Below the pieces are notes generated by a model. That model ran no database searches. It saw only the letters and a program-made list of their open reading frames with translations, and was not told the DNA's origin. Shown piece by piece: positions 32,982 through 40,766 of a stretch of DNA of 64,000 nucleotides. The position numbers and the translations under genes are program-made. Source of the DNA: DASQHW01 sp038238245 (GTDB lineage: Bacteria; Actinomycetota; Acidimicrobiia; IMCC26256; PALSA-610). The stretch lies in assembly GCA_038238245.1 (NCBI GenBank), contig JBBRXX010000011.1, positions 65,841-129,840 of the forward strand, read 5' to 3'. How positions within the stretch are numbered: position 1 is the first letter of the stretch; every line of letters starts with the position of its first letter.

Positions 32982-33772
32982 GAGAACGCGCGGAGCATGC
33001 CGCGCACCCAGCCGTCGTTGTCGCTCGTGTTCCAGCCCTGCAACATTCCTTCGCTCAGCGGATCGCACCCGTAGCGCAGGGGGCCGTCGTCGTCGCATAT
33101 CGCGTCGACGATGCGCCGCGCCGCTTCGGGTGCCGGTGTGTACGAGCTGCGGACACCTTGGCGGCCCTCCCACATCTTCTCGGCGAGTGCTCGGTATTGC
33201 TCGTGCTCGATCGCCGGGGCAGGCCGATCCGAACCCGCGAGCATGTCGGTCTCGATCGGGCCCGGCATGATCTCGACGACGCGGATCCCGAACTGCGCGA
33301 CCTCCGCCGCGAGTGACTCCCCGACCGCGGTCACCGCGGCCTTCGTGGCGCGGTACCCGGCCATGAACGGCACGGGCGCGAGCGTCGACGATGACGTGAC
33401 GTTGCAGATCACTCCCCCGCCCGTTGCCCGCATGAGCGGGATCGCCCGCTTGGTCACCTCGATCAGACCGAACACGTTGGTCTCGAACAACGTGCGCCAC
33501 GACTCGGTGGACATCACTTCGACAGGCAGGTTGTCGCTCTCGACGCCCGCGTTGTTGACCAGCACGCGCAACCCTTGCGGCAGGTCGATCGTCGACGGGT
33601 CGGTGACGTCGAGTCGCTGCACGCGCATACCGAGGTCGGCCAGTGCCGCGCCCGCGGCAGGGTCGCGCATCGTCGCCACCGCGTCGAACCCCCGTTGCGC
33701 GAGCTCGATTGCGACCGCGCGTCCGATGCCGCGGCTCGCGCCGGTGACCACGGCAATGCCAGTTGGTTGCAT
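32978..33772 (-). CDS. Short-chain dehydrogenase/reductase
   Basis: A 264-residue classical SDR. TGIAVVTGASRGIGRAVAIE is the NAD(P) motif TGxxxGIG, VLVNNAGVES the NNAG motif, and VTSSSTLAPVPFMAGYRATK gives Ser, Tyr and Lys of the active site. RMRD in VATMRDPAAG at the end of strand 2 suggests NADP preference. I took the ATG at 33772 (MQPTGIAVV). It is divergent from the acyl-CoA dehydrogenase by 25 bases and coupled to the VOC gene. Hydroxyacyl or ketosteroid substrate is inferred from context. Confidence 0.87.
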   Translation of the reverse strand: MQPTGIAVVTGASRGIGRAVAIELAQRGFDAVATMRDPAAGAALADLGMRVQRLDVTDPSTIDLPQGLRVLVNNAGVESDNLPVEVMSTESWRTLFETNVFGLIEVTKRAIPLMRATGGGVICNVTSSSTLAPVPFMAGYRATKAAVTAVGESLAAEVAQFGIRVVEIMPGPIETDMLAGSDRPAPAIEHEQYRALAEKMWEGRQGVRSSYTPAPEAARRIVDAICDDDGPLRYGCDPLSEGMLQGWNTSDNDGWVRGMLRAFS

Positions 33773-33797
33773 GCTTGCTAGGTTGCCGCGTCGCGCG

Positions 33798-35021
33798 ATG
33801 GATCTCCACTTCACACCCGCTCAGGAGCAATTTCGTGCCGACGCGCGGGCGTGGCTCATCGACCGTCTCGACGGAGGGTTCGCCAAGGTACGCGGCCGGG
33901 GCGGTCCCGGCGACGAGCACGAGCTCTTCGACGAGCGCTGGGAGTGGGAACAGGAGCTCGGCCGCGACAATTGGATCGGTCTCGGTTGGCCCGCCGAGTA
34001 CGGCGGTCGCGGCGCGACGCTCGTCGAGCAGGTCATCTTCTACGAGGAGTACGCGCGCGCGGGCGGACCGGGCCGGGTCGGCATCGTGGGCGAGGGCCTG
34101 CTCGGCCCGACCATCGTGCATTTCGGAGACGACGCGCAGAAGCGCCGCTTCCTCCCGGGCATCCTCCGGGGAACCGAGATCTGGTGCCAGGGCTACTCGG
34201 AACCCGACGCGGGCTCGGACCTCGCCAACGTCCAGACGCGCGCCGATCTCGACGGCGACGAATGGGTGCTGCACGGCCAGAAGGTGTGGACGTCGCTCGC
34301 ACACTGGGCGCACTGGATCTTCGTGCTCGCGCGCACCGACCGCAATGCACCGAAGCACAAGGGCCTGTCGTACCTGCTCGTCCCGATGGACCAGCCGAAC
34401 GCGATCGAGATCCGGCCGATCGTGCAGATCACGGGACACAGCGAGTTCAACGAGACGTTCTTCGACGGCGCGCGCACCGCGGCCGACAACGTGGTCGGCG
34501 CGGTGAACGGCGGCTGGCGCGTCGCGATGGGCACGCTCGCGTTCGAACGGGGCGCGTCGACGCTCGGTCAGCAGCTTTCGTTCGAGAACGAGCTGCAGGA
34601 CATCACGGCGATCGCACGCGCGAACGGGTTGGCCGGTGACCCCGTGTACCGCCAGCGGCTCGCGGCGGCATGGACGACCCTGCGTGTCATGCGCTATCAC
34701 GCGCTCCGCACACTGCCGATGCTGGAACACGGCACGGTCGGACCCGCGACCTCGGTCCACAAGCTGTTCTGGGCATCGTTCCACCGCGCGCTGGGCGAGC
34801 TGGCAATCGATGTGCTGGGCGCGGCCGCGATCGCGCCGACCGACGACCGGTGGACGCGCATGTTCCTCTACTCACGCGCCGACACGATCTACGGCGGATC
34901 GAACGAGATCCAGCGCAACGTGATCGGTGAGCAGGCGCTCGGATTGCCAAAGGAGCCGACAGCGCAGCGACCGGAGGGAGCGGAGCGTGGAGTCGACCCA
35001 AGAGAGAAGGAACCGCGATGA
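33798..35021 (+). CDS. Acyl-CoA dehydrogenase, FadE30-like
   Basis: A 407-residue acyl-CoA dehydrogenase from the ATG at 33798 (MDLHFTPAQEQFRADARAWL). WCQGYSEPDAGSDLANVQTR and WVLHGQKVWTSLAHWAHWIF are the flavin-binding motifs; SRADTIYGGSNEIQRNVIGE is the C-terminal FAD motif. Adjacent to an IpdF-like gene with a 4-base ATGA overlap, as fadE30-ipdF in Mycobacterium tuberculosis, where FadE30 dehydrogenates the HIP-CoA propionyl side chain. The assignment rests on synteny and family resemblance. The last 21 residues (PTAQRPEGAERGVDPREKEP) derive from a short repeat-like sequence and probably replaced the original tail. Confidence 0.84.
   Translation: MDLHFTPAQEQFRADARAWLIDRLDGGFAKVRGRGGPGDEHELFDERWEWEQELGRDNWIGLGWPAEYGGRGATLVEQVIFYEEYARAGGPGRVGIVGEGLLGPTIVHFGDDAQKRRFLPGILRGTEIWCQGYSEPDAGSDLANVQTRADLDGDEWVLHGQKVWTSLAHWAHWIFVLARTDRNAPKHKGLSYLLVPMDQPNAIEIRPIVQITGHSEFNETFFDGARTAADNVVGAVNGGWRVAMGTLAFERGASTLGQQLSFENELQDITAIARANGLAGDPVYRQRLAAAWTTLRVMRYHALRTLPMLEHGTVGPATSVHKLFWASFHRALGELAIDVLGAAAIAPTDDRWTRMFLYSRADTIYGGSNEIQRNVIGEQALGLPKEPTAQRPEGAERGVDPREKEPR
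34966..35005. repeat. REP-like short element in the dehydrogenase tail
   Basis: GCGCAGCGACCGGAGGGAGC followed by GGAGCGTGGAGTCGA lies at the 3' end of the dehydrogenase gene. Its CCGGAGGGnGCGnAGCG core matches the insertion at 7607-7672. It supplies the final codons of the protein and ends just before the AGAGAAGGAA Shine-Dalgarno of the following gene. Confidence 0.42.
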
Positions 35022-35761
35022 CACGCGAGGGGCTGCTCGAGGGGAAGTCGGTGTTGGTGACGGCCGCGGCCGGTACCGGCATCGGGTTTGCGACCGCGAA
35101 ACGCTGTGCCGAGGAAGGCGCTCGCGTCGTCATCAGCGACATCCACGAACGACGGTTGCGCGAGTCCGCCGAGCAACTCGGTGGCGTCCCCGCGGTGCTC
35201 GCGAACGTCACCTCGGAGGACGACGTACAGCGGCTCGTCGCGGAGACGATCGATGTGTGCGGCGGGATCGACGTGCTCGTGAACAACGCGGGCCTCGGTG
35301 GTACCGCACGCCTCACCGAGATGACCGACGAGGAGTGGTCCAAGGTCCTCGACGTCACCCTCACCGGCACGATGCGCATGACGCGGGCGACCTTGCGGCA
35401 CATGTGCGAGCGGGGCTCGGGCGCGATCGTCAACAACTCGTCGGTCGTCGCATGGCGTGCGCAGGAAGGACAGGCGCACTACGCCGCGGCCAAGGCCGGC
35501 GTCCTCGCGTTGACCCGGTGCGCCGCGATCGAGGCGGCGCCGCACAACGTGCGGGTGAACGCGGTCGCGCCGTCGCTCGCCATGCACCCGAACCTGGCCA
35601 AGGTCACGACCGAAGAGCTGCTCGGCGAGCTCACGACGCGCGAGGCGTTCGGCCGCGCGGCCGAGCCGTGGGAGGTCGCCAATGTGATCGTGTTCCTCGC
35701 GAGCGACCTGGCGTCGTACATGACCGGCGAGGTCGTCTCGGTCAGCAGCCAGCACCCCTGA
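35018..35761 (+). CDS. ipdF: IpdF-like short-chain dehydrogenase
   Basis: A 247-residue SDR. LLEGKSVLVTAAAGTGIGFA is an unusual NAD motif (TAAAGTGIG) that I recall from IpdF (Rv3559c), the 5-hydroxy-HIP-CoA dehydrogenase of the KstR2 regulon. Other matching stretches are VVISDIHERRL, VDVLVNNAGLGG-like NNAGLGGTARLTEMTDEEW, NNSSVVAWRAQEGQAHYAAA (Ser, Tyr, Lys) and EAFGRAAEPWEVANVIVFLA. It is ATGA-coupled to the FadE30-like gene, the same pairing as in mycobacteria. It should oxidise the ring hydroxyl of the indane-dione propionyl-CoA intermediate. Confidence 0.75.
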   Translation: MTREGLLEGKSVLVTAAAGTGIGFATAKRCAEEGARVVISDIHERRLRESAEQLGGVPAVLANVTSEDDVQRLVAETIDVCGGIDVLVNNAGLGGTARLTEMTDEEWSKVLDVTLTGTMRMTRATLRHMCERGSGAIVNNSSVVAWRAQEGQAHYAAAKAGVLALTRCAAIEAAPHNVRVNAVAPSLAMHPNLAKVTTEELLGELTTREAFGRAAEPWEVANVIVFLASDLASYMTGEVVSVSSQHP

Positions 35762-35829
35762 CGCCCCCGGGTGTGGGTGCGCGGGGCGTCGGTATGAGCG
35801 TGGGCACGAAAGCCGACACATACGTCGTC

Positions 35830-35854
35830 GTGACCACGGTCCCACGATGGTCAC
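35830..35854. terminator. Stem-loop between convergent genes
   Basis: Arms GTGACCA and TGGTCAC (7 bp, perfect) with an 11-base loop lie in the 112-bp gap between the convergent ipdF-like and ketopantoate-reductase-like genes. A 13-bp direct repeat ACCACGGTCCCAC occurs at 35833 and 35855, the first copy inside the hairpin. There is no T-run, so termination would have to be of the actinobacterial U-poor type; this is only a candidate. Confidence 0.35.
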
Positions 35855-35872
35855 ACCACGGTCCCACCGCGG

Positions 35873-36835
35873 TCAGAGGAGCGCGAGGAGCTGCTCCGGG
35901 GTCATGCTTCCGGGTGTCGCATGGCGCCGGGCCGCGTCGTTCGCGAGGCGTTGCAGGGTCGCGTTGACCGGCGTGTCGACGTCGTGCTTCCGACCGAGCA
36001 TGACGATCTCGCCGTTCAGGTAGTCGACCTCGATCGTGCCGGTCCCGCGCTGCAAGCTCTGCCACGACGACCCGCCACCACGCGTTGCACCGGCGATCGG
36101 CTTCATCTGCATGCGGTTGGCGCGCCGCTCTTGATCCTCTTCGCGGGAGGCGGCGTCGATGCCCGCGGCGGCGAGCACGCCTGCGCCTTCGGAGCGCGCC
36201 CGGCGCACGATCTCGCCGAGCCCGTCGGCCTGGCCACAGAGCGCTTCGGCGGCGTTCCCGAGGTTCATCAAGAGCTTCGTGTACTTCCATCGCATGATGT
36301 CGGCGCGGGGTACCGACTCGAAGGTCGAGCCCTCGAGCGCGGCGGCGATCACACCGGCGCGCTCGTCCAGCCCCCGCGGGTAGCGCCCGAGGTCGAGGAG
36401 CCCGGTGATCGGCGTCGACGACGCCTGGACGACACCCGGTTCCAGATGGGTTGCCGGGCACATCACGCACATGGCGTAGACGTGGGCGAAGTGGCGGAGC
36501 GCGAGGCGCTCGTTCTCGACGCCGTTCTGCGCGCAGACGACGGCGATCTCCGGTGGTGCCGTCTCGGTGAGCGCGTGCAGCGCCCCTTGCGTGTCCTGGG
36601 TCTTCATCGCGAGCACGACGACGTCGTCGGCACGAAGGTCGACCTGCGACGGGTGGTTCGCAACCGAAACCGGCAACATCGTGTCTGCATCGGGATCGAC
36701 GAGCCGCAGGCCGCGGTCGCGCATCCCTTCGTAGTGCGCGCCGCGCGCGAGCAGCACGACGTCGTGACCGTGCTCGAACAGGCGGCCGCCGATCGCGCCG
36801 CCGATCGCACCGGCTCCGTAGACGACGAAACGCAT
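35873..36835 (-). CDS. Ketopantoate reductase (PanE/ApbA)-family protein
   Basis: A 320-residue 2-dehydropantoate-2-reductase-type protein. MRFVVYGAGAIGGAIGGRLF is the NADP Rossmann motif GAGAIGG, VVLAMKTQDTQGAL and EIAVVCAQNGVENERLALRH carry the conserved K and N, and KYTKLLMNLGNAAEALCGQ the catalytic Lys region, followed by SSWQSLQRGTGTIEVDYLNG, the E/N substrate motif. Chromosomal paralogues of PanE often reduce other 2-keto acids; location in a steroid island suggests that here. It is followed 2 bases upstream by the SDR gene on the same strand. Confidence 0.84.
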   Translation of the reverse strand: MRFVVYGAGAIGGAIGGRLFEHGHDVVLLARGAHYEGMRDRGLRLVDPDADTMLPVSVANHPSQVDLRADDVVVLAMKTQDTQGALHALTETAPPEIAVVCAQNGVENERLALRHFAHVYAMCVMCPATHLEPGVVQASSTPITGLLDLGRYPRGLDERAGVIAAALEGSTFESVPRADIMRWKYTKLLMNLGNAAEALCGQADGLGEIVRRARSEGAGVLAAAGIDAASREEDQERRANRMQMKPIAGATRGGGSSWQSLQRGTGTIEVDYLNGEIVMLGRKHDVDTPVNATLQRLANDAARRHATPGSMTPEQLLALL

Positions 36836-36837
36836 CG

Positions 36838-37602
36838 CTACTCGCGCCGTGTTCCCTGGGCGGCGTCCATGTAGGCGGGTCGCTCACCGCCGCCGTGCAC
36901 GAGCACCTCGGCGCCGGTCACGTATCGCGCCAGCGGCGACGCGAGGAACAGGCACACGTCGGCGACATCCGAAGGATCGGCCATGCGCCCGAGCGGCACG
37001 GTCGCGCCGACCGCGGCGATCCCCTCGTCGTCGCCGTAGAAGAGGTGCGCCTGCTCGGTCACGACCAGTCCGACGACGACGGCGTTTACGCGCACCTTGG
37101 GCGCGAACTCGACCGCCATCGTCTTGGTCGCGTTCAGCAACCCTGCCTTCGCGGCGCCGTACGCGAGCGTCGCAGGAGACGCGCGCACGCCGCTCACGCT
37201 CGCAATATTGATGATGGCGCCACCACCGTCCTGGTCCTGCATCACCGCGTTCGCGCGCTGCGCACACACGATCGGGGCGGTGAGGTTGAGCGCGATGATG
37301 CCGGCCGTGAACCGTGGCGACGCGGTGGCGGTGTCGGCCGGTGGTGAACCGCCCGCGTTGTTCACCAACACGTCGAGCCGGCCGAAACGCTCGCGCGTTT
37401 GCGCAATCACAACGTCGACCTGGTCCGCTTCTCGTACGTCGGCGGCGACGAACAACCAACCGTCGGGCAACGCCTCCGGCTCGTGCCGGCAGCAGATCGC
37501 GATTTGCGCGCCGGCATCGGCGAACCGCTGCGCGATCCCGCGCCCGACGCCACGACAACCTCCGGTGACGACGACGACCTGGCCGTCGAAGCCGAGCTCC
37601 AT
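36838..37602 (-). CDS. Short-chain dehydrogenase next to ipdA
   Basis: A 254-residue SDR from the ATG at 37602 (MELGFDGQVVVVTGGCRGVG). GGCRGVGRG is the dinucleotide motif, VLVNNAGGSPP the NNAG motif, and NIASVSGVRASPATLAYGAA KAG gives Ser, Tyr and Lys. It is divergent from ipdA, the arrangement that M. tuberculosis has with Rv3549c facing the echA20-ipdA side. In that context a role in oxidising a hydroxyacyl-CoA of ring degradation is plausible but not proven. Divergent promoters lie in the 47-base gap. Confidence 0.84.
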   Translation of the reverse strand: MELGFDGQVVVVTGGCRGVGRGIAQRFADAGAQIAICCRHEPEALPDGWLFVAADVREADQVDVVIAQTRERFGRLDVLVNNAGGSPPADTATASPRFTAGIIALNLTAPIVCAQRANAVMQDQDGGGAIINIASVSGVRASPATLAYGAAKAGLLNATKTMAVEFAPKVRVNAVVVGLVVTEQAHLFYGDDEGIAAVGATVPLGRMADPSDVADVCLFLASPLARYVTGAEVLVHGGGERPAYMDAAQGTRRE

Positions 37603-37606
37603 GAAG

Positions 37607-37632
37607 GCGGAGTGTACGATCTGACGCTCCGC
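37607..37632. promoter_or_regulatory. ipdA promoter region with GCGGAG/CTCCGC repeat
   Basis: A 26-bp inverted repeat with 6-bp arms GCGGAG and CTCCGC spans the SDR-ipdA divergent gap and encloses TACGAT (37615-37620), a plausible -10 for ipdA. It does not resemble the AnCAAGnnCTTGnT motif that I recall for mycobacterial KstR2, so another regulator may act here. Confidence 0.42.
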
Positions 37633-37649
37633 GAGGTCGGGAGAGGCTG

Positions 37650-38504
37650 TTGCTGCGCGTTCCGGACAAGCGCGTGACCATCGACGACGTTGTCGCCGAC
37701 GTGCGCGACGGCATGACGATCGGTATCGGTGGTTGGGGGTCGCGCCGCAAGCCGATGGCATTGGTGCGGGCCCTGTGCCGCTCGGCGGTCAAGGACCTGC
37801 GTGTCGTCTCCTACGGAGGCCCAGACGTCGGATTGCTGTGTCGCGCCGGGAAGGTGCGCGAGATTGTCTACGCGTTCGTCTCGCTCGACTCGATCCCGCT
37901 CGAGCCCCATTTTCGCAACGCCCGACAATCGGGCGCGGTCGCCACGATGGAGCTCGACGAAGGGATGTTCCTGCTCGGCCTGCAGGCAGCGGCCTGGCGG
38001 GTGCCGTTCCTGCCGACCCGTGTAGGCCTCGGCTCCGATGTGATGCGCCTGAACAAGGAGCTCCGCACGGTCCGCTCGCCGTACGCCGACGGCGAAGATC
38101 TCGTCGCGATGCCCGCGCTGCCGCTCGACGTTGCGCTCATCCACATGCATCGCGGCGACCAGGGCGGCACCGGCCAGTTTCTCAACGTCGATCCCTACTT
38201 CGACGACTTGATGTGCATGGCGGCGACCCGTCGCTTCATGAGCGTCGAGCGCATCGTCGACACCGAGGACTTCCTGAAGGAAGGCCCGGTGCAATCGATC
38301 CGCATCAACCGGCTCATGACCGATGGCGTGGTCGAGACCCCGCACGGCGCGCACTTCACCGAATGCGTCCCGGACTACCCGCGCGACGAAGCCTTCCAGC
38401 GTGCGTATACCGGGTCGGCGAAGTCCGAAGAGGCGTGGGACGAGTTCCGCGCCCGCTACATCGACGTCACCGAGGACGAATACCAGCAGGCGGTCGATTC
38501 GTGA
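37650..38504 (+). CDS. ipdA: IpdA, ring-opening hydrolase alpha subunit
   Basis: A 284-residue class I CoA-transferase-fold protein, closely resembling IpdA (Rv3551). VPDKRVTIDDVVADVRDGMT, GIGGWGSRRKPMALVRAL and VVSYGGPDVGLLCRAGKV match family features. IpdAB hydrolyses the last steroid ring (COCHEA-CoA) rather than transferring CoA; the MELDEGMFLLGLQAAAWRVP segment holds the glutamates expected at the catalytic site. The start is a TTG at 37650 with GGGAGAGG upstream; no better start precedes the conserved PDKR. The gene ends in a GTGA overlap with ipdB. Confidence 0.88.
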   Translation: MLRVPDKRVTIDDVVADVRDGMTIGIGGWGSRRKPMALVRALCRSAVKDLRVVSYGGPDVGLLCRAGKVREIVYAFVSLDSIPLEPHFRNARQSGAVATMELDEGMFLLGLQAAAWRVPFLPTRVGLGSDVMRLNKELRTVRSPYADGEDLVAMPALPLDVALIHMHRGDQGGTGQFLNVDPYFDDLMCMAATRRFMSVERIVDTEDFLKEGPVQSIRINRLMTDGVVETPHGAHFTECVPDYPRDEAFQRAYTGSAKSEEAWDEFRARYIDVTEDEYQQAVDS

Positions 38505-39274
38505 CCCGGGATGGGGCGCCGACGCGGGCCGAGGTGTGCGCGGCCGCAATCGCCGACTGCTTCGCGTCCGACGGCGAGATCCTCGCGAACCCGATCGGCA
38601 CACTCCCCATGATCGGCGGCCGGCTCGCCAAGGCGACGGTCGCGCCCGAGCTCGTGATGACCGACGGCGAGGCATTGCTCGTCGAGAACATCGTCCCGGT
38701 CGGTGTGGCCGCGCCCGAGAAGGCGGTCGTGGGTTGGAACCCGTATCGCACGATGTTCGACGTCGTGTGGTCGGGCCGCCGGCACGTGATGATGGGGGCG
38801 AGCCAGATCGACACCTGGGGCAACCAGAACTTCGTGTTCATCGGCGCGTACGAGGCGCCGCGCACGCAGCTGCTCGGAATGCGGGGCGCGCCGGGCAACA
38901 CGATCAACGATCGCACGTCCTACTGGATCGCGAGCCACTCGACGCGTGTCTTCGTTCCCGCGGTCGACGTCGTCAGCGGTGTCGGCTACGACCGGGCGCG
39001 CGAGCTCGGCAAGGAACCGTCGCGTTTCCATCAGCTCGGCCACGTGATCACCAACCTGTGCGTACTCGACTTCGACACGCCGGATCACCGGATGCACCTG
39101 CGGTCCGTGCACCCCGGCGTCACCGTGGACGACGTCGTGGCCGCCACCGGCTTCGAGCTCGCCGTCGACGATCGTGTCCCTGAGACACGCGTGCCGGACG
39201 ACGACGAGCTGCGCTGGATCCGGGACGTCATCGACCCGAACGGCATCGGCGAGGAAGAGGTGCCGAACCCGTGA
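38501..39274 (+). CDS. ipdB: IpdB, ring-opening hydrolase beta subunit
   Basis: A 257-residue CoA-transferase-fold protein from the GTG at 38501. ADCFASDGEILANPIGTLPM, ARLAKATVAPELVMTDGEAL-like RLAKATVAPELVMTDG, QIDTWGNQNFVFIGAYEAPR and TSYWIASHSTRVFVPAVDVV match IpdB (Rv3552), partner of IpdA. The heterodimer hydrolyses a C-C bond of the methyl-cyclohexanone CoA ester during C/D ring degradation. Coupling by overlap on both sides (GTGA with ipdA, GTGA with ipdC) gives equal expression of all three. Confidence 0.87.
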   Translation: MTRDGAPTRAEVCAAAIADCFASDGEILANPIGTLPMIGGRLAKATVAPELVMTDGEALLVENIVPVGVAAPEKAVVGWNPYRTMFDVVWSGRRHVMMGASQIDTWGNQNFVFIGAYEAPRTQLLGMRGAPGNTINDRTSYWIASHSTRVFVPAVDVVSGVGYDRARELGKEPSRFHQLGHVITNLCVLDFDTPDHRMHLRSVHPGVTVDDVVAATGFELAVDDRVPETRVPDDDELRWIRDVIDPNGIGEEEVPNP

Positions 39275-40329
39275 CGGGACTGCGGACGCCGATCTGCGAC
39301 CTGTTCGGCGTCGACGTCCCGATCGTGCAGACCGGCATGGGATGGGTCGCGGGTGCGCGGCTGGTATCGGCGACGGCGAACGCGGGCGCGCTCGGCATCC
39401 TCGCGTCGGCCACGATGACCTACGACCAGCTCGAGGCGGCCATCCGCGAGGTGAAGACGCGCACCGACCGGCCGTTCGGCGTCAACCTGCGCGCCGACGC
39501 GGAGGACGCGGAGCAGCGCGTCCAGCTGCTCGTCCGCGAGGGCGTCAAGGTCGCGTCGTTCGCGCTCGCGCCCAACGAGTCACAGATCAAGCGGTTGAAG
39601 GACGCGGGCGTGCGCGTCGTCCCCTCGATCGGGGCGCGCCGCCACGCCGAGAAGGTCGCTGCGTGGGGTGTCGATGCGGTCATCGTGCAGGGCGGCGAAG
39701 GTGGCGGGCACACCGGCGCGGTCGCGACCACGTTGCTGTTGCCGCAGGTCGTCGACGTCGTCGACATCCCGGTGATCGCGGCCGGAGGCTTCTTCGACGG
39801 CCGGGGCCTGGTCGCGGCGCTCGCGTACGGCGCCGCGGGCGTCGCGATGGGCACCCGCTTCTTGTTGACCCGCGAGAGCACGGTACCCGACAGTGTGAAG
39901 CAGTACTACCTCGCGCGTGCGGTCGCCGACACCGTCGTGACGACGCGCATCGACGGCGTGCCGCATCGTGTCCTTCGCACCGAATTCGTCGACGAGCTGG
40001 AACATGCGAACGCGGTCACCTCGCTCCCCCGCGCGCTCCGCAACGCGGTCGCATTCAAGAAACTGTCGGGAACGTCGTGGCGAGGAATGCTGCACGAGGG
40101 GCGCGCGATGAAGCGCGAGAGCGACCTGAAATGGTCACAGGTGGTCCTCGCGGCGAACACGCCGATGTTGTTGCGTGCCGGTCTGGTCGAAGGCCGGCTC
40201 GACGCGGGCGTGTTGTCGAGCGGGCAGGCAGCGGGAGTGATCGACGACGTCCCGACCGTCGCCGAGCTCGTCGCGCGCATCATGAACGAAGCCGAGGCAA
40301 CGTTGAAACGATTGGGAGACCTGTCATGA
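39271..40329 (+). CDS. ipdC: IpdC-like nitronate-monooxygenase-fold FMN enzyme
   Basis: A 352-residue TIM-barrel FMN protein of the nitronate monooxygenase/2-nitropropane dioxygenase family, third in the ipdABC operon as in M. tuberculosis Rv3551-Rv3553. PICDLFGVDVPIVQTGMGWV, FGVNLRADAEDAEQRVQLLV, VIVQGGEGGGHTGAVATTLL (FMN phosphate and His) and VIAAGGFFDGRGLVAALAYG AAG are visible. IpdC acts on the dehydrogenated indenone-CoA before ring opening. GTG start at 39271 in a GTGA overlap. Confidence 0.84.
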   Translation: MTGLRTPICDLFGVDVPIVQTGMGWVAGARLVSATANAGALGILASATMTYDQLEAAIREVKTRTDRPFGVNLRADAEDAEQRVQLLVREGVKVASFALAPNESQIKRLKDAGVRVVPSIGARRHAEKVAAWGVDAVIVQGGEGGGHTGAVATTLLLPQVVDVVDIPVIAAGGFFDGRGLVAALAYGAAGVAMGTRFLLTRESTVPDSVKQYYLARAVADTVVTTRIDGVPHRVLRTEFVDELEHANAVTSLPRALRNAVAFKKLSGTSWRGMLHEGRAMKRESDLKWSQVVLAANTPMLLRAGLVEGRLDAGVLSSGQAAGVIDDVPTVAELVARIMNEAEATLKRLGDLS

Positions 40330-40766
40330 AGACGCGCGTCCCGGCCGTCGAGGGCTGGTTCACGATGGACGAGGCCGCACCGGCGCTGGTTGGTGGCCGC
40401 GGCGTCGATTCCGGCTCGTACTACTGGCCGACGGCGATGGCGGTGTCGGGCAACCCGAGCGCGCCCGGCGAGGAGCGGGCGCCGGTCGAGCTCTCGCGCA
40501 CGGGCAAGCTCTGGTCCTGGACGACGAATCACTACACGCCGCCCGAGCCGTACGTCGCGCCTGACCCGTTCGTGCCGTACACCGTGTGCGCGGTCGAGCT
40601 GGCCAGGGAACGCATGGTGGTACTCGGCCAGCTCGCGACCGGCGCCGAGCCCGACGGGCTCGAGGTCGGCATGGAGATGGTGCTCGTGCTCGGTCCGCTC
40701 TACGAGGACGACGACCACGAGTACGTGGTGTGGCAGTGGGCGCCGCTGCAGGGAGCCACGCGATGA
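40326..40766 (+). CDS. DUF35 OB-fold protein lacking zinc ligands
   Basis: A 146-residue DUF35 protein: VPAVEGWFTMDEAAPALVGG, RGVDSGSYYWPTAMAVSGNP, then the OB-fold (GKLWSWTTNHYTPPEPYVAP to MEMVLVLGPLYEDDDHEYVV). Family members have an R-C-x-x-C-G zinc ribbon and a second C-x-N-P-x-C pair at these positions; here they read RGVDSG and SGNPSAPG, so all four cysteines are gone while the fold around them is kept. It is ATGA-coupled to ipdC upstream and to the SCP2-type thiolase downstream and presumably binds that enzyme. Compare the intact homologue at 10864. Confidence 0.84.
   Translation: MKTRVPAVEGWFTMDEAAPALVGGRGVDSGSYYWPTAMAVSGNPSAPGEERAPVELSRTGKLWSWTTNHYTPPEPYVAPDPFVPYTVCAVELARERMVVLGQLATGAEPDGLEVGMEMVLVLGPLYEDDDHEYVVWQWAPLQGATR

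Noticed and set aside
37607..37632. KstR2 operator upstream of ipdA
   Set aside because: The repeat there does not fit the CAAG/CTTG core of the mycobacterial motif.
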